The notes under the pieces were generated by a model, which had not been told where the DNA came from, did no database searches, and saw only the letters and a program-made list of their open reading frames with translations. Source: Bacteroidota bacterium (GTDB lineage: Bacteria > Bacteroidota > Ignavibacteria > SZUA-365). Taken from it: a stretch of 35,360 nucleotides of DNA. Numbering within the stretch: the stretch's first letter is position 1; each line of letters starts with the position of its first letter. A program made the translations under genes and the position numbers. Shown piece by piece: positions 25,547 to 32,664 of the stretch. Location: contig JARYLZ010000026.1 of the NCBI GenBank assembly GCA_029907355.1, forward strand, positions 1-35,360, given 5' to 3'.

Positions 25547-27214
25547 ATGATGTCCGTGCCGCGAAGAATCGCCGTTTTCGACACGCGCCACGCGCTGAGA
25601 AGCATCGTGCACGCAAGCCTTCTCATCCTGTTCGCCGCTTCCTCGGCGTCCGCCCAACTCCAGCTCAGTCTGGACACCGTGGACGCGAGTCAATTTCCGA
25701 CAATACGCCTCAAAGTCAAAGCACGCTCGGGCGGGAACACGATACGGGGGCTCGCGGTCGACCAGTTCACCGTTTTCGAGGACGGCACTGTTCAGGCGCC
25801 CATCACCGGCTCCTGCGACGACACGACGAAGAGCGGACCGGTGTCGGTCATGCTGGTGATCGACCGGAGCGGCAGCATGGGCCCCATATTCGGGAGCAAC
25901 GCCATCGTGGACGCCAAGCGGGCGGCGAAAGCGTTCGTCGACCGGCTTTCTCCGGAAGACGAAGGCGCTCTCATCTCGTTCAACGACAGACCCTCGTACG
26001 ACCAGAACTGGACGCGCGACAAGAATCTCTTGAAATCGAAAATCGACGGGATCTCGACGGGAGGCGGGACCGCCATCTGGGATGCGATCATCACGGCCCT
26101 CTCCTACCTCACCCCGCGGACGAATAGGAAAGTGCTGATCCTTCTCACGGACGGGGCGGACGGGGCCAGCACATCACCCTTCTCGGCAGCACGGGACGCA
26201 CTCCGCACCTCCGGCGTCACGGCATTCACGATAGGGCTCGGTTCCCTCACCAACGAGGCACAGCTCCGCGAGCTGGCGCTCGTCAGCGGCGGGAAGTACT
26301 ATACGGCGCCGGACTCTCGTGATCTCGACGAAATCTATCTGGCCATCTCGCGGGAGATCATCCCCACCGGCATCTGCGAGCTGCGGTACACGTCGAAACT
26401 CGACTGCCTCGACGGTTCCGCCCACACCGTCGAGGTGTCGCTCCTGTACGGTGGGCAGAGGGCGTTCGCATCCGGATCCTTCATCGCCCCCACCGATTCC
26501 GCCACCCTTTCCTACGCGTTTCTTTCGACGGGTTCGCACCACTCGGTCGACGCGGGGAACCGTCTCGATATTCCGATCCTCCTCACGCGCATCACGACGA
26601 ACCGCCCCATTTCCTCATACACGTTCACGATCGATTTCGACCGGGGACTCCTCCACCTCGACTCCGTCTCGACGAGCACGCTCACGGCGGGCAGCTCCGT
26701 GAACGTCCAAGAGACGACGAGCGGTTGCAGGGTCCGCGTCGCCTGCCCCTCGCCCGTCACCCGTATAGGAACGCTGGTCACGCTCCATTTCCACGCGGCG
26801 GATATCTTCGCCAGCGAGAGGACACCCCTCACCCTATCCCCCCCGCTCGTCGACCAGCCCTGCACGGTCACGGCATCGGAGAACGCCATCGTCATCATCA
26901 GCGGGAGATGCGAACGGGCATTGATCCGCCTCGCGCCGACCGCCGCCAAGGAATCGAGCGCTTTGCTCGCCGTCACGCCGAACCCCTTCAATCCCACGAC
27001 GACTGCGGTGTTCCGGGTCGCCGAGACAGGGCCTACCTCGATCGTCCTGCGGGACATCCTCGGACGTGCCGTGCTCCGTGTATTCGGACGCGATGCCGTA
27101 CCCGGCGTGTACCGCGTCATCGTCGACGGGGAACGTCTCTCGAGCGGCATGTACATGCTCGAGCTCGTCGCACCGGACGGCATCGACCGAAGAAGCGTGC
27201 TGCTCCTCCGCTAA
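25547..27214 (+). CDS. Secreted von Willebrand A domain protein with C-terminal sorting domain
   Basis: The 555-residue protein has a signal peptide ending SASAQ (about residue 37). After an N-terminal beta domain (about 38-95, with FTVFEDG) comes a VWA domain (about 98-285) whose MIDAS metal site is intact: Asp106, Ser108, Ser110 in DRSGS, Thr175 in GGGTAIWD and Asp202 in LTDGAD. It would bind a ligand through a divalent ion. Residues about 340-450 are cohesin-like beta structure. The end, TPNPFNPTTTAVFRV then LRDILGRAV and LSSGMYMLEL, is a sorting domain of the PNPFNP type used by T9SS-like export. ATG 25547 (or 25550) has AGGAA upstream; the open frame extends back into the divergent ggt but that part is not protein-like. 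Ligand unknown. The SRP RNA gene ends 8 bases away on the other strand. Confidence 0.85.
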   Translation: MMSVPRRIAVFDTRHALRSIVHASLLILFAASSASAQLQLSLDTVDASQFPTIRLKVKARSGGNTIRGLAVDQFTVFEDGTVQAPITGSCDDTTKSGPVSVMLVIDRSGSMGPIFGSNAIVDAKRAAKAFVDRLSPEDEGALISFNDRPSYDQNWTRDKNLLKSKIDGISTGGGTAIWDAIITALSYLTPRTNRKVLILLTDGADGASTSPFSAARDALRTSGVTAFTIGLGSLTNEAQLRELALVSGGKYYTAPDSRDLDEIYLAISREIIPTGICELRYTSKLDCLDGSAHTVEVSLLYGGQRAFASGSFIAPTDSATLSYAFLSTGSHHSVDAGNRLDIPILLTRITTNRPISSYTFTIDFDRGLLHLDSVSTSTLTAGSSVNVQETTSGCRVRVACPSPVTRIGTLVTLHFHAADIFASERTPLTLSPPLVDQPCTVTASENAIVIISGRCERALIRLAPTAAKESSALLAVTPNPFNPTTTAVFRVAETGPTSIVLRDILGRAVLRVFGRDAVPGVYRVIVDGERLSSGMYMLELVAPDGIDRRSVLLLR

Positions 27215-27221
27215 GAAAAGA

Positions 27222-27325
27222 GGAAGGCCAAGCTTCCCTTCGTCACATGCACGTCTGCCGGCCGTTGCTTCCTTCCGGACCTGGCGGGGTTGGGCAGTGT
27301 CGCATTGCGAAGGACTTGACCTTCC
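27222..27325 (-). ncRNA. ffs: Signal recognition particle RNA, small bacterial (4.5S) type
   Basis: The minus strand contains CCAGGTCCGGAAGGAAGC, the conserved apical SRP motif (Ffh-binding site with GGAAG-type tetraloop region). The ends pair: GGAAGGTCAAG at the 5' end (27325-27315) with CTTGGCCTTCC at the 3' end (27232-27222), with one G-U pair. The next inner block TCCTTCG pairs with CGAAGG. The length is about 104 bases, normal for the small form without an Alu domain. With Ffh it targets membrane and secreted proteins to FtsY and SecYEG. A promoter lies directly upstream, and TCTTTTCTT follows the closing helix, a likely terminator tail. It ends 8 bases from the VWA gene's stop codon on the other strand. 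Confidence 0.93.
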
Positions 27326-27330
27326 GGCCT

Positions 27331-27359
27331 AAAATACACCCTTTCCCATATGACGGCAA
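27331..27359 (-). promoter_or_regulatory. Promoter of the SRP RNA
   Basis: On the minus strand TTGCCG (27359-27354) and TATTTT (27336-27331) are 17 bases apart. The start would fall at about 27325, exactly the 5' end predicted from the RNA fold. The boxes fit TTG-N20-TAnnTT. The rest of 27360-27610 contains no gene. Confidence 0.6.
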
Positions 27360-27610
27360 CCGCAATGCGGAAGGCGGGCTGCATCTCGGATTCCATGCTT
27401 ACCGGAATAAGAAGGGATGCACTATACCGCCTCTTGTACCCGCCCCCGTCCGAGAGGAGCTCGCGTTGCCCGACGAGGATATACGGGGATGGCGGGTTTT
27501 CATTCCGCACCGAAACACTCTCGACTCACCCTGCGCATCCATCAGCGCCGCACACAGCTTCGCATGTATCGGATACGTTTTCTTCCCCTAGCCCCAAAAC
27601 CGGTTCCTCG

Positions 27611-28180
27611 TCACTGGAACCTTCCATTGCGGGTAGAGACGACACGACACCCTTCCTGAACCCCGTGCCGCTCGCAGAAACCACCGTTGACCTCAAGCAC
27701 GTATCGAGCGGGCTTCCCCGACTCGAGAGACTGCGAAGAAAACGGGGTCGTTCTCGTGTGAATCTTGACGATGATTCCTTTCCCATCGATGAAGATGATA
27801 TCGAGCGGCAACTGGGTGTTGACCATCCAGAACGCGCGGGGTTCCTCTTCCTCGAAGATGAAGAACATCCCCTCGTTTTCAGCCATCTGCATCCTTCCCA
27901 TGAGTCCGCGTACGCGTTCCTCTTCCCGCTCGGCGAATTCCGCTGTCACCGTGGTGAGGAGCACGCCATCCGGCGAAAGGATCTGGACGATGCCGTCCTT
28001 CCGGAATGGCGGGGCACCACTGCGGCGATCATCCGGCCGCAAGGTCTCCGACGGTTTCTCTCTCGAGGAGAAGACCGTAAAGAGAAGGATAAGCACGATG
28101 GCTGCCAGTGCAGCGCCTCCTCCGACGACGAAGGAGAGTTTCGGTTTTCCTCGCGTGCCGTGTCTTGCTTTGTTCGTCAT
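27611..28180 (-). CDS. DUF192 family protein, membrane-anchored
   Basis: The 189-residue protein has a basic N-terminus and one membrane segment (about 15-37), then a DUF192 domain (about 60-185). Diagnostic parts are VTAEFAEREEERVRGLMGRMQMAENEGMFFIFEE, FWMVNTQLPLDIIFID, IVKIHTRTTPFSS and ARYVLEVNGGFCERHGVQEG. The family is periplasmic or extracellular and of unknown function. ATG 28180 is the best start, though GAGGA sits too close to serve as a good ribosome-binding site; a TTG at 28237 is an alternative that only adds an Arg-rich stretch. The gene is divergent from the ECF sigma operon, with 272 bases between them, and precedes the SRP RNA on the same strand. Confidence 0.85.
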   Translation of the reverse strand: MTNKARHGTRGKPKLSFVVGGGAALAAIVLILLFTVFSSREKPSETLRPDDRRSGAPPFRKDGIVQILSPDGVLLTTVTAEFAEREEERVRGLMGRMQMAENEGMFFIFEEEEPRAFWMVNTQLPLDIIFIDGKGIIVKIHTRTTPFSSQSLESGKPARYVLEVNGGFCERHGVQEGCRVVSTRNGRFQ

Positions 28181-28391
28181 TCCTCGACAGATTCGATTCG
28201 ATGGAACGAAGGTATGGAGGCCCCGCCTGCGAACCAATACGCTGGGTTCCCTCCGATACGATCAACGTCGTACCCCAGCGACGGGAACGCGTCGGGGAAA
28301 CATCCTTGGCAAACACTGAACGTATTGACAAATAAAGATTTCTCTGCATCGTCTATGTAACTTTCCATGAGACGTGCTTGTCTTCATCCAG

Positions 28392-28407
28392 TGGGTGGAT
28401 ACACCCA
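28392..28407. promoter_or_regulatory. Short inverted repeat upstream of the ECF sigma operon
   Basis: TGGGTG (28392-28397) and CACCCA (28402-28407) flank GATA. This perfect 6-bp repeat ends 45 bases before the sigma-factor start codon, in the divergent intergenic region 28181-28452. It could be an operator or leader hairpin. The same region has an AT-rich block with TTGACA (28325-28330) and TAACTTT (28358-28364), but their spacing is too wide for one promoter, and no GAAC/CGTC pair of ECF type was found at normal spacing. Confidence 0.25.
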
Positions 28408-28452
28408 GCGAGAGTGTGCTGCAGGGATGGGGACCATCATTGTTGACCGTTC

Positions 28453-28977
28453 ATGACCGAAGCGGAACGAAGGAGGGCATTCAACGAGATCTACGCCGAG
28501 TACGACCGGCGGTTATTCGCCTATTGCCTCTACGTCCTCGGAGACCGCGACAAAGCGAAGGATGTATTCCAGAACATCTTCATCAAGGTGTATAAATCAA
28601 TCCATGCGCTCCGCGACACCGAGAAACTCGCCCATTGGCTCTTCCGCATCGCGCGTAACGAGTGTTTGAACGCGATGAAATCGATACAGCGAAAAGAGAA
28701 CAGGTACGTGCGCATCGACAAGTCGGAGAATTCCCCTTCCCTCGCCGCTGAGGGGTCGGCGGAATACACCGACGAGATCGAACATGTCCGGTGGGGGCTT
28801 CAACAGCTTCCGCCCGAATACCGCGAGGCGCTCGTGCTCGCGGAATTCGAGGGCTACTCTCTGAAGGAAATCGCAGAGCTGACGGGAGCGAGCCTCTCGA
28901 ACGTCAAAGTGCGCATCTTCCGGGCAAAGAAGAAGCTTCACACGATCCTGCAACCAATCCTCAACGACTATGATTGA
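28453..28977 (+). CDS. ECF-family RNA polymerase sigma factor
   Basis: The 174-residue protein has sigma region 2 at about 10-75 (YDRRLFAYCLYVLGDRDKAKDVFQNIFIKVYK, then AHWLFRIARNECLN) and region 4 at about 115-165 (LPPEYREALVLAEFEGYSLKEIAELTGASLSNVKVRIFRAKKKLH), with the helix-turn-helix that reads the -35 box. No regions 1 or 3 exist, as expected for group 4 sigma factors. It would redirect RNA polymerase to a small regulon, probably including its own operon. No Shine-Dalgarno sequence precedes ATG 28453. The last 8 bases overlap the anti-sigma gene, so the pair is translated together. The inducing signal is unknown. Confidence 0.95.
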   Translation: MTEAERRRAFNEIYAEYDRRLFAYCLYVLGDRDKAKDVFQNIFIKVYKSIHALRDTEKLAHWLFRIARNECLNAMKSIQRKENRYVRIDKSENSPSLAAEGSAEYTDEIEHVRWGLQQLPPEYREALVLAEFEGYSLKEIAELTGASLSNVKVRIFRAKKKLHTILQPILNDYD

Positions 28978-29689
28978 CCACATCGAAGAACTCATCGTCG
29001 CCTACCTGCACCGCGGGCTCAGCCAGGAGCAGGAGCGCGAGCTGTTCGACGCGTGCCGCAACAATCCCGACGTCGCCACGTTGCTGCGGCAGCACGTCGT
29101 TCTCTCCCTCAAATTGCGCGCCGTCCGCGACCGCACCGAGGTGCCGCTGGAAACCCGTAACGAGCTCATCGAGCGGATCAATGCGCTCCCCGTCCCGCAA
29201 GAGACCGCTCCAGTGGGACCGCGGCGCCGTTACACCCCGATGCATCTCTTCGGGGGTATGTTCGCGACGGCCGCCGTCACGGCCTGCGTAGTGTTCCTGC
29301 TGCTGCCTATCCGGGGGACACCGCCGGCCTCCCCCGTCGCGATGGTGCATGACACCGTCGCGGTGACCCTTCGCGATACGGTTACCGTCGTCCGGACCGT
29401 GCGCATCGATGCACGCCGGTCCGCCGCGGAGACCGTGTCGCCCGCAGCCGTCGAAAGCGGAAACCTCGCCGTTTCCGGAGACGTATCGAAGGATTCCCGG
29501 ACCGCAGAGACGGGAGGGGACGAACCGATTCTCGTAAAGGAAACGGACGACGATCTCAACATCGTAGATGTCGCCGATGTCGCCGAAGCTCGCAGAACAT
29601 CCGGCCCATCCTGGATCCAACAGTACAACGTCATGCTATCCCGCCTCGAAACCGTGAAAATTTCTTCGAACGATCGTATTCTCCACTGA
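28970..29689 (+). CDS. Probable membrane anti-sigma factor
   Basis: This 239-residue protein begins inside the sigma gene's stop region (ATGATTGA overlap). The N-terminal cytoplasmic part (1-80) has the short helices of anti-sigma proteins: ELIVAYLHRGLSQEQERELFDACRNNPDVATLLRQH. There is no HxxxCxxC zinc motif, so it is not a ZAS-type anti-sigma factor. One membrane helix spans about 92-113 (LFGGMFATAAVTACVVFLLLP). The outer part has short repeats around DTVAVTLRDTVTVVRTV and a low-complexity, acidic tail. It would hold the sigma factor at the membrane until an envelope signal releases it. This role is inferred from position and topology; no family signature is strong. Confidence 0.75.
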   Translation: MIDHIEELIVAYLHRGLSQEQERELFDACRNNPDVATLLRQHVVLSLKLRAVRDRTEVPLETRNELIERINALPVPQETAPVGPRRRYTPMHLFGGMFATAAVTACVVFLLLPIRGTPPASPVAMVHDTVAVTLRDTVTVVRTVRIDARRSAAETVSPAAVESGNLAVSGDVSKDSRTAETGGDEPILVKETDDDLNIVDVADVAEARRTSGPSWIQQYNVMLSRLETVKISSNDRILH

Positions 29690-29692
29690 ACG

Positions 29693-31168
29693 ATGGACAC
29701 GACTCGAAAGATCGGGGCGTTCCTCGCCGTTTTCCTTACCCTGGCCGGTGCAGGGTTCCCCCCGGCTTCAGGGCAGGACGTCTCCGATTTCACCGTCCAG
29801 ACGGGGAACGATCTCTTCCTCCGCGAGACACAACGGGCACTCGCATCGGAAGACTTCGCATTCCTCCCCTCGCTCGATTGTTCGTTCGAGTACATCCGCC
29901 GATTCGAGAACCGCGACATCACATACCGGCGAGGGCCTATCCCCCTCCGTCAAACATCGGCCGCGGTTCTCCAAGAGGCCCATGCGGCGGGTGGGAACGA
30001 GCCCGTCTCCGCCGCCGTGGGGGAGCGAACGTGTTTCGTCGGGAGCATGCTCGTCGATCTCCCCCGCCCGGGTGAAGCTTCCGGGCATGTCTCCAGCGCC
30101 GACGAATACCGGCGCTACTTGCTCCGGGTCTCGATCGTCCCGCTCGCATACCAGGATGCCCGCCTCACCGCGCGAGTTCTCCTGGAACGTGCCGTCGTAT
30201 CCGCCGTGGGAAGGGAGGTGACCATCCTCCAGAACGAAGTGTTCGGGAGAACCGTGGATATCACCGGAAACGAACCGTTGTATTTCGATCTCCCGAACTG
30301 GGAACCGGTTACGGAGGCATTCGCGAACGCCGTCCCGCCTTCACTGGAAGAGGCGCTCCTCATCACGCTCGAAACCCCTCGGCACTTCGGGTTCTCCCGC
30401 AATGTACCGGAACCGTTCGGGACGAGTACGCGCATATCCTACGCCGTCCCCACCGCCAGCATTGTGAAACTCTCGATCGCAGTGAACGGCGTCGAGCGCG
30501 TCATCGATCGCGGGCGCCGCGAAGCGGGCACATACCACGTCCAGTGGACCCCGGGCGACATTCCGGACGGCGTGTACACTGCTCGGCTCAACGCGACGGA
30601 CAGCACGGGAAAGCCTCTGTACGACGGGGGAATGGAAATGACCAAGGACCGTTCCGCGGGTGGATACACGCCGCCCCGCTTAGCCGTCGCCCCGGGGGAC
30701 GCGACGCGTTTCATCGTCTCGACGGAAAGCGGTCTTGCATTCCAGTTCCCCGTAGACCGCAAGAAATCCCTGCGGCACATGTTCACGCATGTCGCCGTGC
30801 GAGTCGGTTACCGCTTGATGCCGTCCCTCGAGGTGGGCGTGGGAGGGGGACAGGATTCCTTCCACGAGTACCCCGCTCCCAACGTGGACGTCGAACGGAT
30901 CAGCGATTACGGCGGCGTCGTGGCTTACACCTACGGCTATGTGGGACCCTACGCCCGGTACACGTTCGGTTCGAGGCCGCTCCAACCGTTCGCGCAAGCC
31001 GCCGTTTTCTTTTCCGACTATGCTCCGATCGGGGAAATCGGGGCAGGTGTGCGCATGCGGATATTCCGGAACGTCACCCTCCACATCGCCCCCACCGTTG
31101 TGGCACATTTCAAATCGACGGTCAGCGCGAAAGTCGGGCTCCAGTACGGCATGGGGGTTCTTTTCTGA
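29693..31168 (+). CDS. Outer-membrane beta-barrel protein with FlgD-like Ig domain
   Basis: The 491-residue protein has a signal peptide (about 1-28, LAVFLTLAGAGFPPASGQ). Residues about 30-230 are of unknown fold. At about 255-305 there is a FlgD-type Ig segment: YAVPTASIVKLSIAVNGVE and GTYHVQWTPGDIPDGVYTARL. The last 140 residues alternate polar and hydrophobic (VAVRVGYRLMPSLEVGVGGG, YTYGYVGPYARYTFG, PFAQAAVFFSDY, GLQYGMGVLF) and end in phenylalanine, like a small eight-strand outer-membrane barrel. It starts 3 bases after the anti-sigma stop and its stop overlaps the next start by one base, so it belongs to the sigma operon. It could be the sensor or a structural target of the sigma factor. 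Confidence 0.75.
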   Translation: MDTTRKIGAFLAVFLTLAGAGFPPASGQDVSDFTVQTGNDLFLRETQRALASEDFAFLPSLDCSFEYIRRFENRDITYRRGPIPLRQTSAAVLQEAHAAGGNEPVSAAVGERTCFVGSMLVDLPRPGEASGHVSSADEYRRYLLRVSIVPLAYQDARLTARVLLERAVVSAVGREVTILQNEVFGRTVDITGNEPLYFDLPNWEPVTEAFANAVPPSLEEALLITLETPRHFGFSRNVPEPFGTSTRISYAVPTASIVKLSIAVNGVERVIDRGRREAGTYHVQWTPGDIPDGVYTARLNATDSTGKPLYDGGMEMTKDRSAGGYTPPRLAVAPGDATRFIVSTESGLAFQFPVDRKKSLRHMFTHVAVRVGYRLMPSLEVGVGGGQDSFHEYPAPNVDVERISDYGGVVAYTYGYVGPYARYTFGSRPLQPFAQAAVFFSDYAPIGEIGAGVRMRIFRNVTLHIAPTVVAHFKSTVSAKVGLQYGMGVLF

Positions 31169-31839
31169 TGAAAACCGCACCGGTCATCCTTCGCCCGCTC
31201 CTTGCATGCACTCTTGCCATCGCAGCATGGCATTGCGATTTCCCGGACGACCCGCCGCTGAAATCGAACGTCGCACCGCCGCCCGCGAACACCGTCGGCT
31301 CGATCGACAGCGCCGCATCGCTCCTCCCTCTTAAAGCCGGCGTCGGTTGGGTGTACCTGGCCGTCCCGAAATTGCAGAGCCCCCAATCCTCCGTCGCGTG
31401 GGTATCGGAAGTCGTTGTCCGCGGCGGACAGTACTATCGCGTCCCCTACGTGTTCGTCACCGGTGCTCCGCCGCGTCTCGTCAGCGGAATTCCCATCCTC
31501 CTCCGGAATGCCCAGCGCGGGATCGCCTTCTACGACATCAACGACGACACGCTGAGAGAGCCGGGCCGCCAGCCGCGCCTCATGTTCCAGCTCCCCTATC
31601 CCGCAGAGGCGGGAACGCGGCAAGTCCAACCTACGACACTCGGGACCGCAACGGTGACCGTCACAGCCAAGGACACATTGATCGATGATTATAACGGTGT
31701 ACCCGTCCGCACCTATCGATACGACGTCATCGACCCCGACGGCGAATCCATCGTTCTGTACATAGCCCCGGGAAGGGCAATAATGCGGGTGATCCGGCGC
31801 GACGTCGTGTTCCATACCCTGGCATGGATGGGCTTGTAA
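31168..31839 (+). CDS. Lipoprotein A of the ECF sigma operon (paralogue of next gene)
   Basis: The 223-residue protein starts at ATG 31168, overlapping the barrel gene's stop (TGATG). A signal peptide (RPLLACTLAIAAW) runs to HC-DFPDDPPLK. The cysteine aligns with that of the next gene, so lipidation is likely, but histidine before the cysteine is unusual for a lipobox. The mature protein has DSAASLLPLKAGVGWVYL (PL-x-x-G-x-x-W-x-Y module seen in Bacteroidota lipoproteins), LMFQLPYPAEAGTRQV, VTAKDTLIDDYNGVPVRTYRYD and VVFHTLAW. All of these recur in the downstream paralogue, about 40 percent alike by eye. The acidic DFPDD after the cysteine may act as a surface export signal. Function unknown. 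Confidence 0.8.
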   Translation: MKTAPVILRPLLACTLAIAAWHCDFPDDPPLKSNVAPPPANTVGSIDSAASLLPLKAGVGWVYLAVPKLQSPQSSVAWVSEVVVRGGQYYRVPYVFVTGAPPRLVSGIPILLRNAQRGIAFYDINDDTLREPGRQPRLMFQLPYPAEAGTRQVQPTTLGTATVTVTAKDTLIDDYNGVPVRTYRYDVIDPDGESIVLYIAPGRAIMRVIRRDVVFHTLAWMGL

Positions 31840-31918
31840 CAGGAACCAACATCGGGTGAGTACCGAAATTCCCAAGAGGAGTCTTCGAGAACCGCCGCAT
31901 TCTTCGGCAGGGTGCAGG

Positions 31919-32584
31919 GTGAAGGGAAAGGAGCTCTTTCCCCTCGCCGTTTTGTTTTCTTGCCTTTTCTCCTTCAACGGCTGCGATTTCCCCGACGACC
32001 CGCCCTTGAAGAACGGCAGGCAAGAACCGGAACCCGTCGTCGAGATCGACTCCGCTCGCTCGCTTCTTCCCTTGCGGACAGGAAATTTCTGGCAGTACCT
32101 CGTCATTCCGCGCGATGGGATCCCACAACCGCTCGTGCTCTGCCCGGCCACGGAAACGACATACGACGGCGTGACATACTACGAGCTGAAATACCTCTAC
32201 TTCTGCCCGAGCAATTACGCCGAGACGATCGCTGCTTTCCCGCCCGTCCTGCGCTGGCACGCAGGCGGCCTGAGTTTTCACGAACATCTTTCCCCCCTGG
32301 ACACGGCGAGCGTCCGCACCCCGCGGCTCATGTACACCCTCCCGTACCCGGCGCCCGTCGGCACGCGCGTGGAAAACCGGCGCAGCGAATACACGGTGGT
32401 CGTCGCGGCCAAGGACACGCTGATCCCGAACTTCAACGGGACGGCATCCTACCGCTGCTACCGGTACGATCTCTCTTTCCGTAACAGGCCTGCATCGCGC
32501 ATCTACGCCATCCCGGGCAGTGCATTGCTCCGTATCGAAAAAGGCGACCTCGTCTTCCACACGACGGATTGGGTCGTGAAGTGA
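31919..32584 (+). CDS. Lipoprotein B of the ECF sigma operon (paralogue of previous gene)
   Basis: Starting at GTG 31919 gives a 221-residue lipoprotein with a compact signal (KGKELFPLAVLFSCLFSFNGC), close to the length of its neighbour. The frame is also open from a GTG at 31856, but that adds a Pro/Ser/Arg-rich stretch before the signal. After the cysteine comes DFPDDPPLKNG, nearly the same as in lipoprotein A. DSARSLLPLRTGNFWQYL, LMYTLPYPAPVGTRVEN, VVAAKDTLIPNFNGTASYRCYRYD and LVFHTTDW match in order, so this is a tandem duplicate that has diverged. It contains extra cysteines (LCPATE, YFCPSN) absent from A. The 79-base gap after lipoprotein A is the largest inside the cassette. Function unknown. 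Confidence 0.8.
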   Translation: MKGKELFPLAVLFSCLFSFNGCDFPDDPPLKNGRQEPEPVVEIDSARSLLPLRTGNFWQYLVIPRDGIPQPLVLCPATETTYDGVTYYELKYLYFCPSNYAETIAAFPPVLRWHAGGLSFHEHLSPLDTASVRTPRLMYTLPYPAPVGTRVENRRSEYTVVVAAKDTLIPNFNGTASYRCYRYDLSFRNRPASRIYAIPGSALLRIEKGDLVFHTTDWVVK

Positions 32585-32664
32585 GAACGGCGGCGGAAGG
32601 GGATCCCCGACGATGACGGAACAGCCCTGTTGAGCCATAGCTCGTTTTCCCGCATTTTTCCGCC

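Noticed and set aside
28325-28364. TTGACA and TAACTTT as promoter of the ECF operon
   Set aside because: The boxes are about 27 bases apart, too far for a normal promoter.
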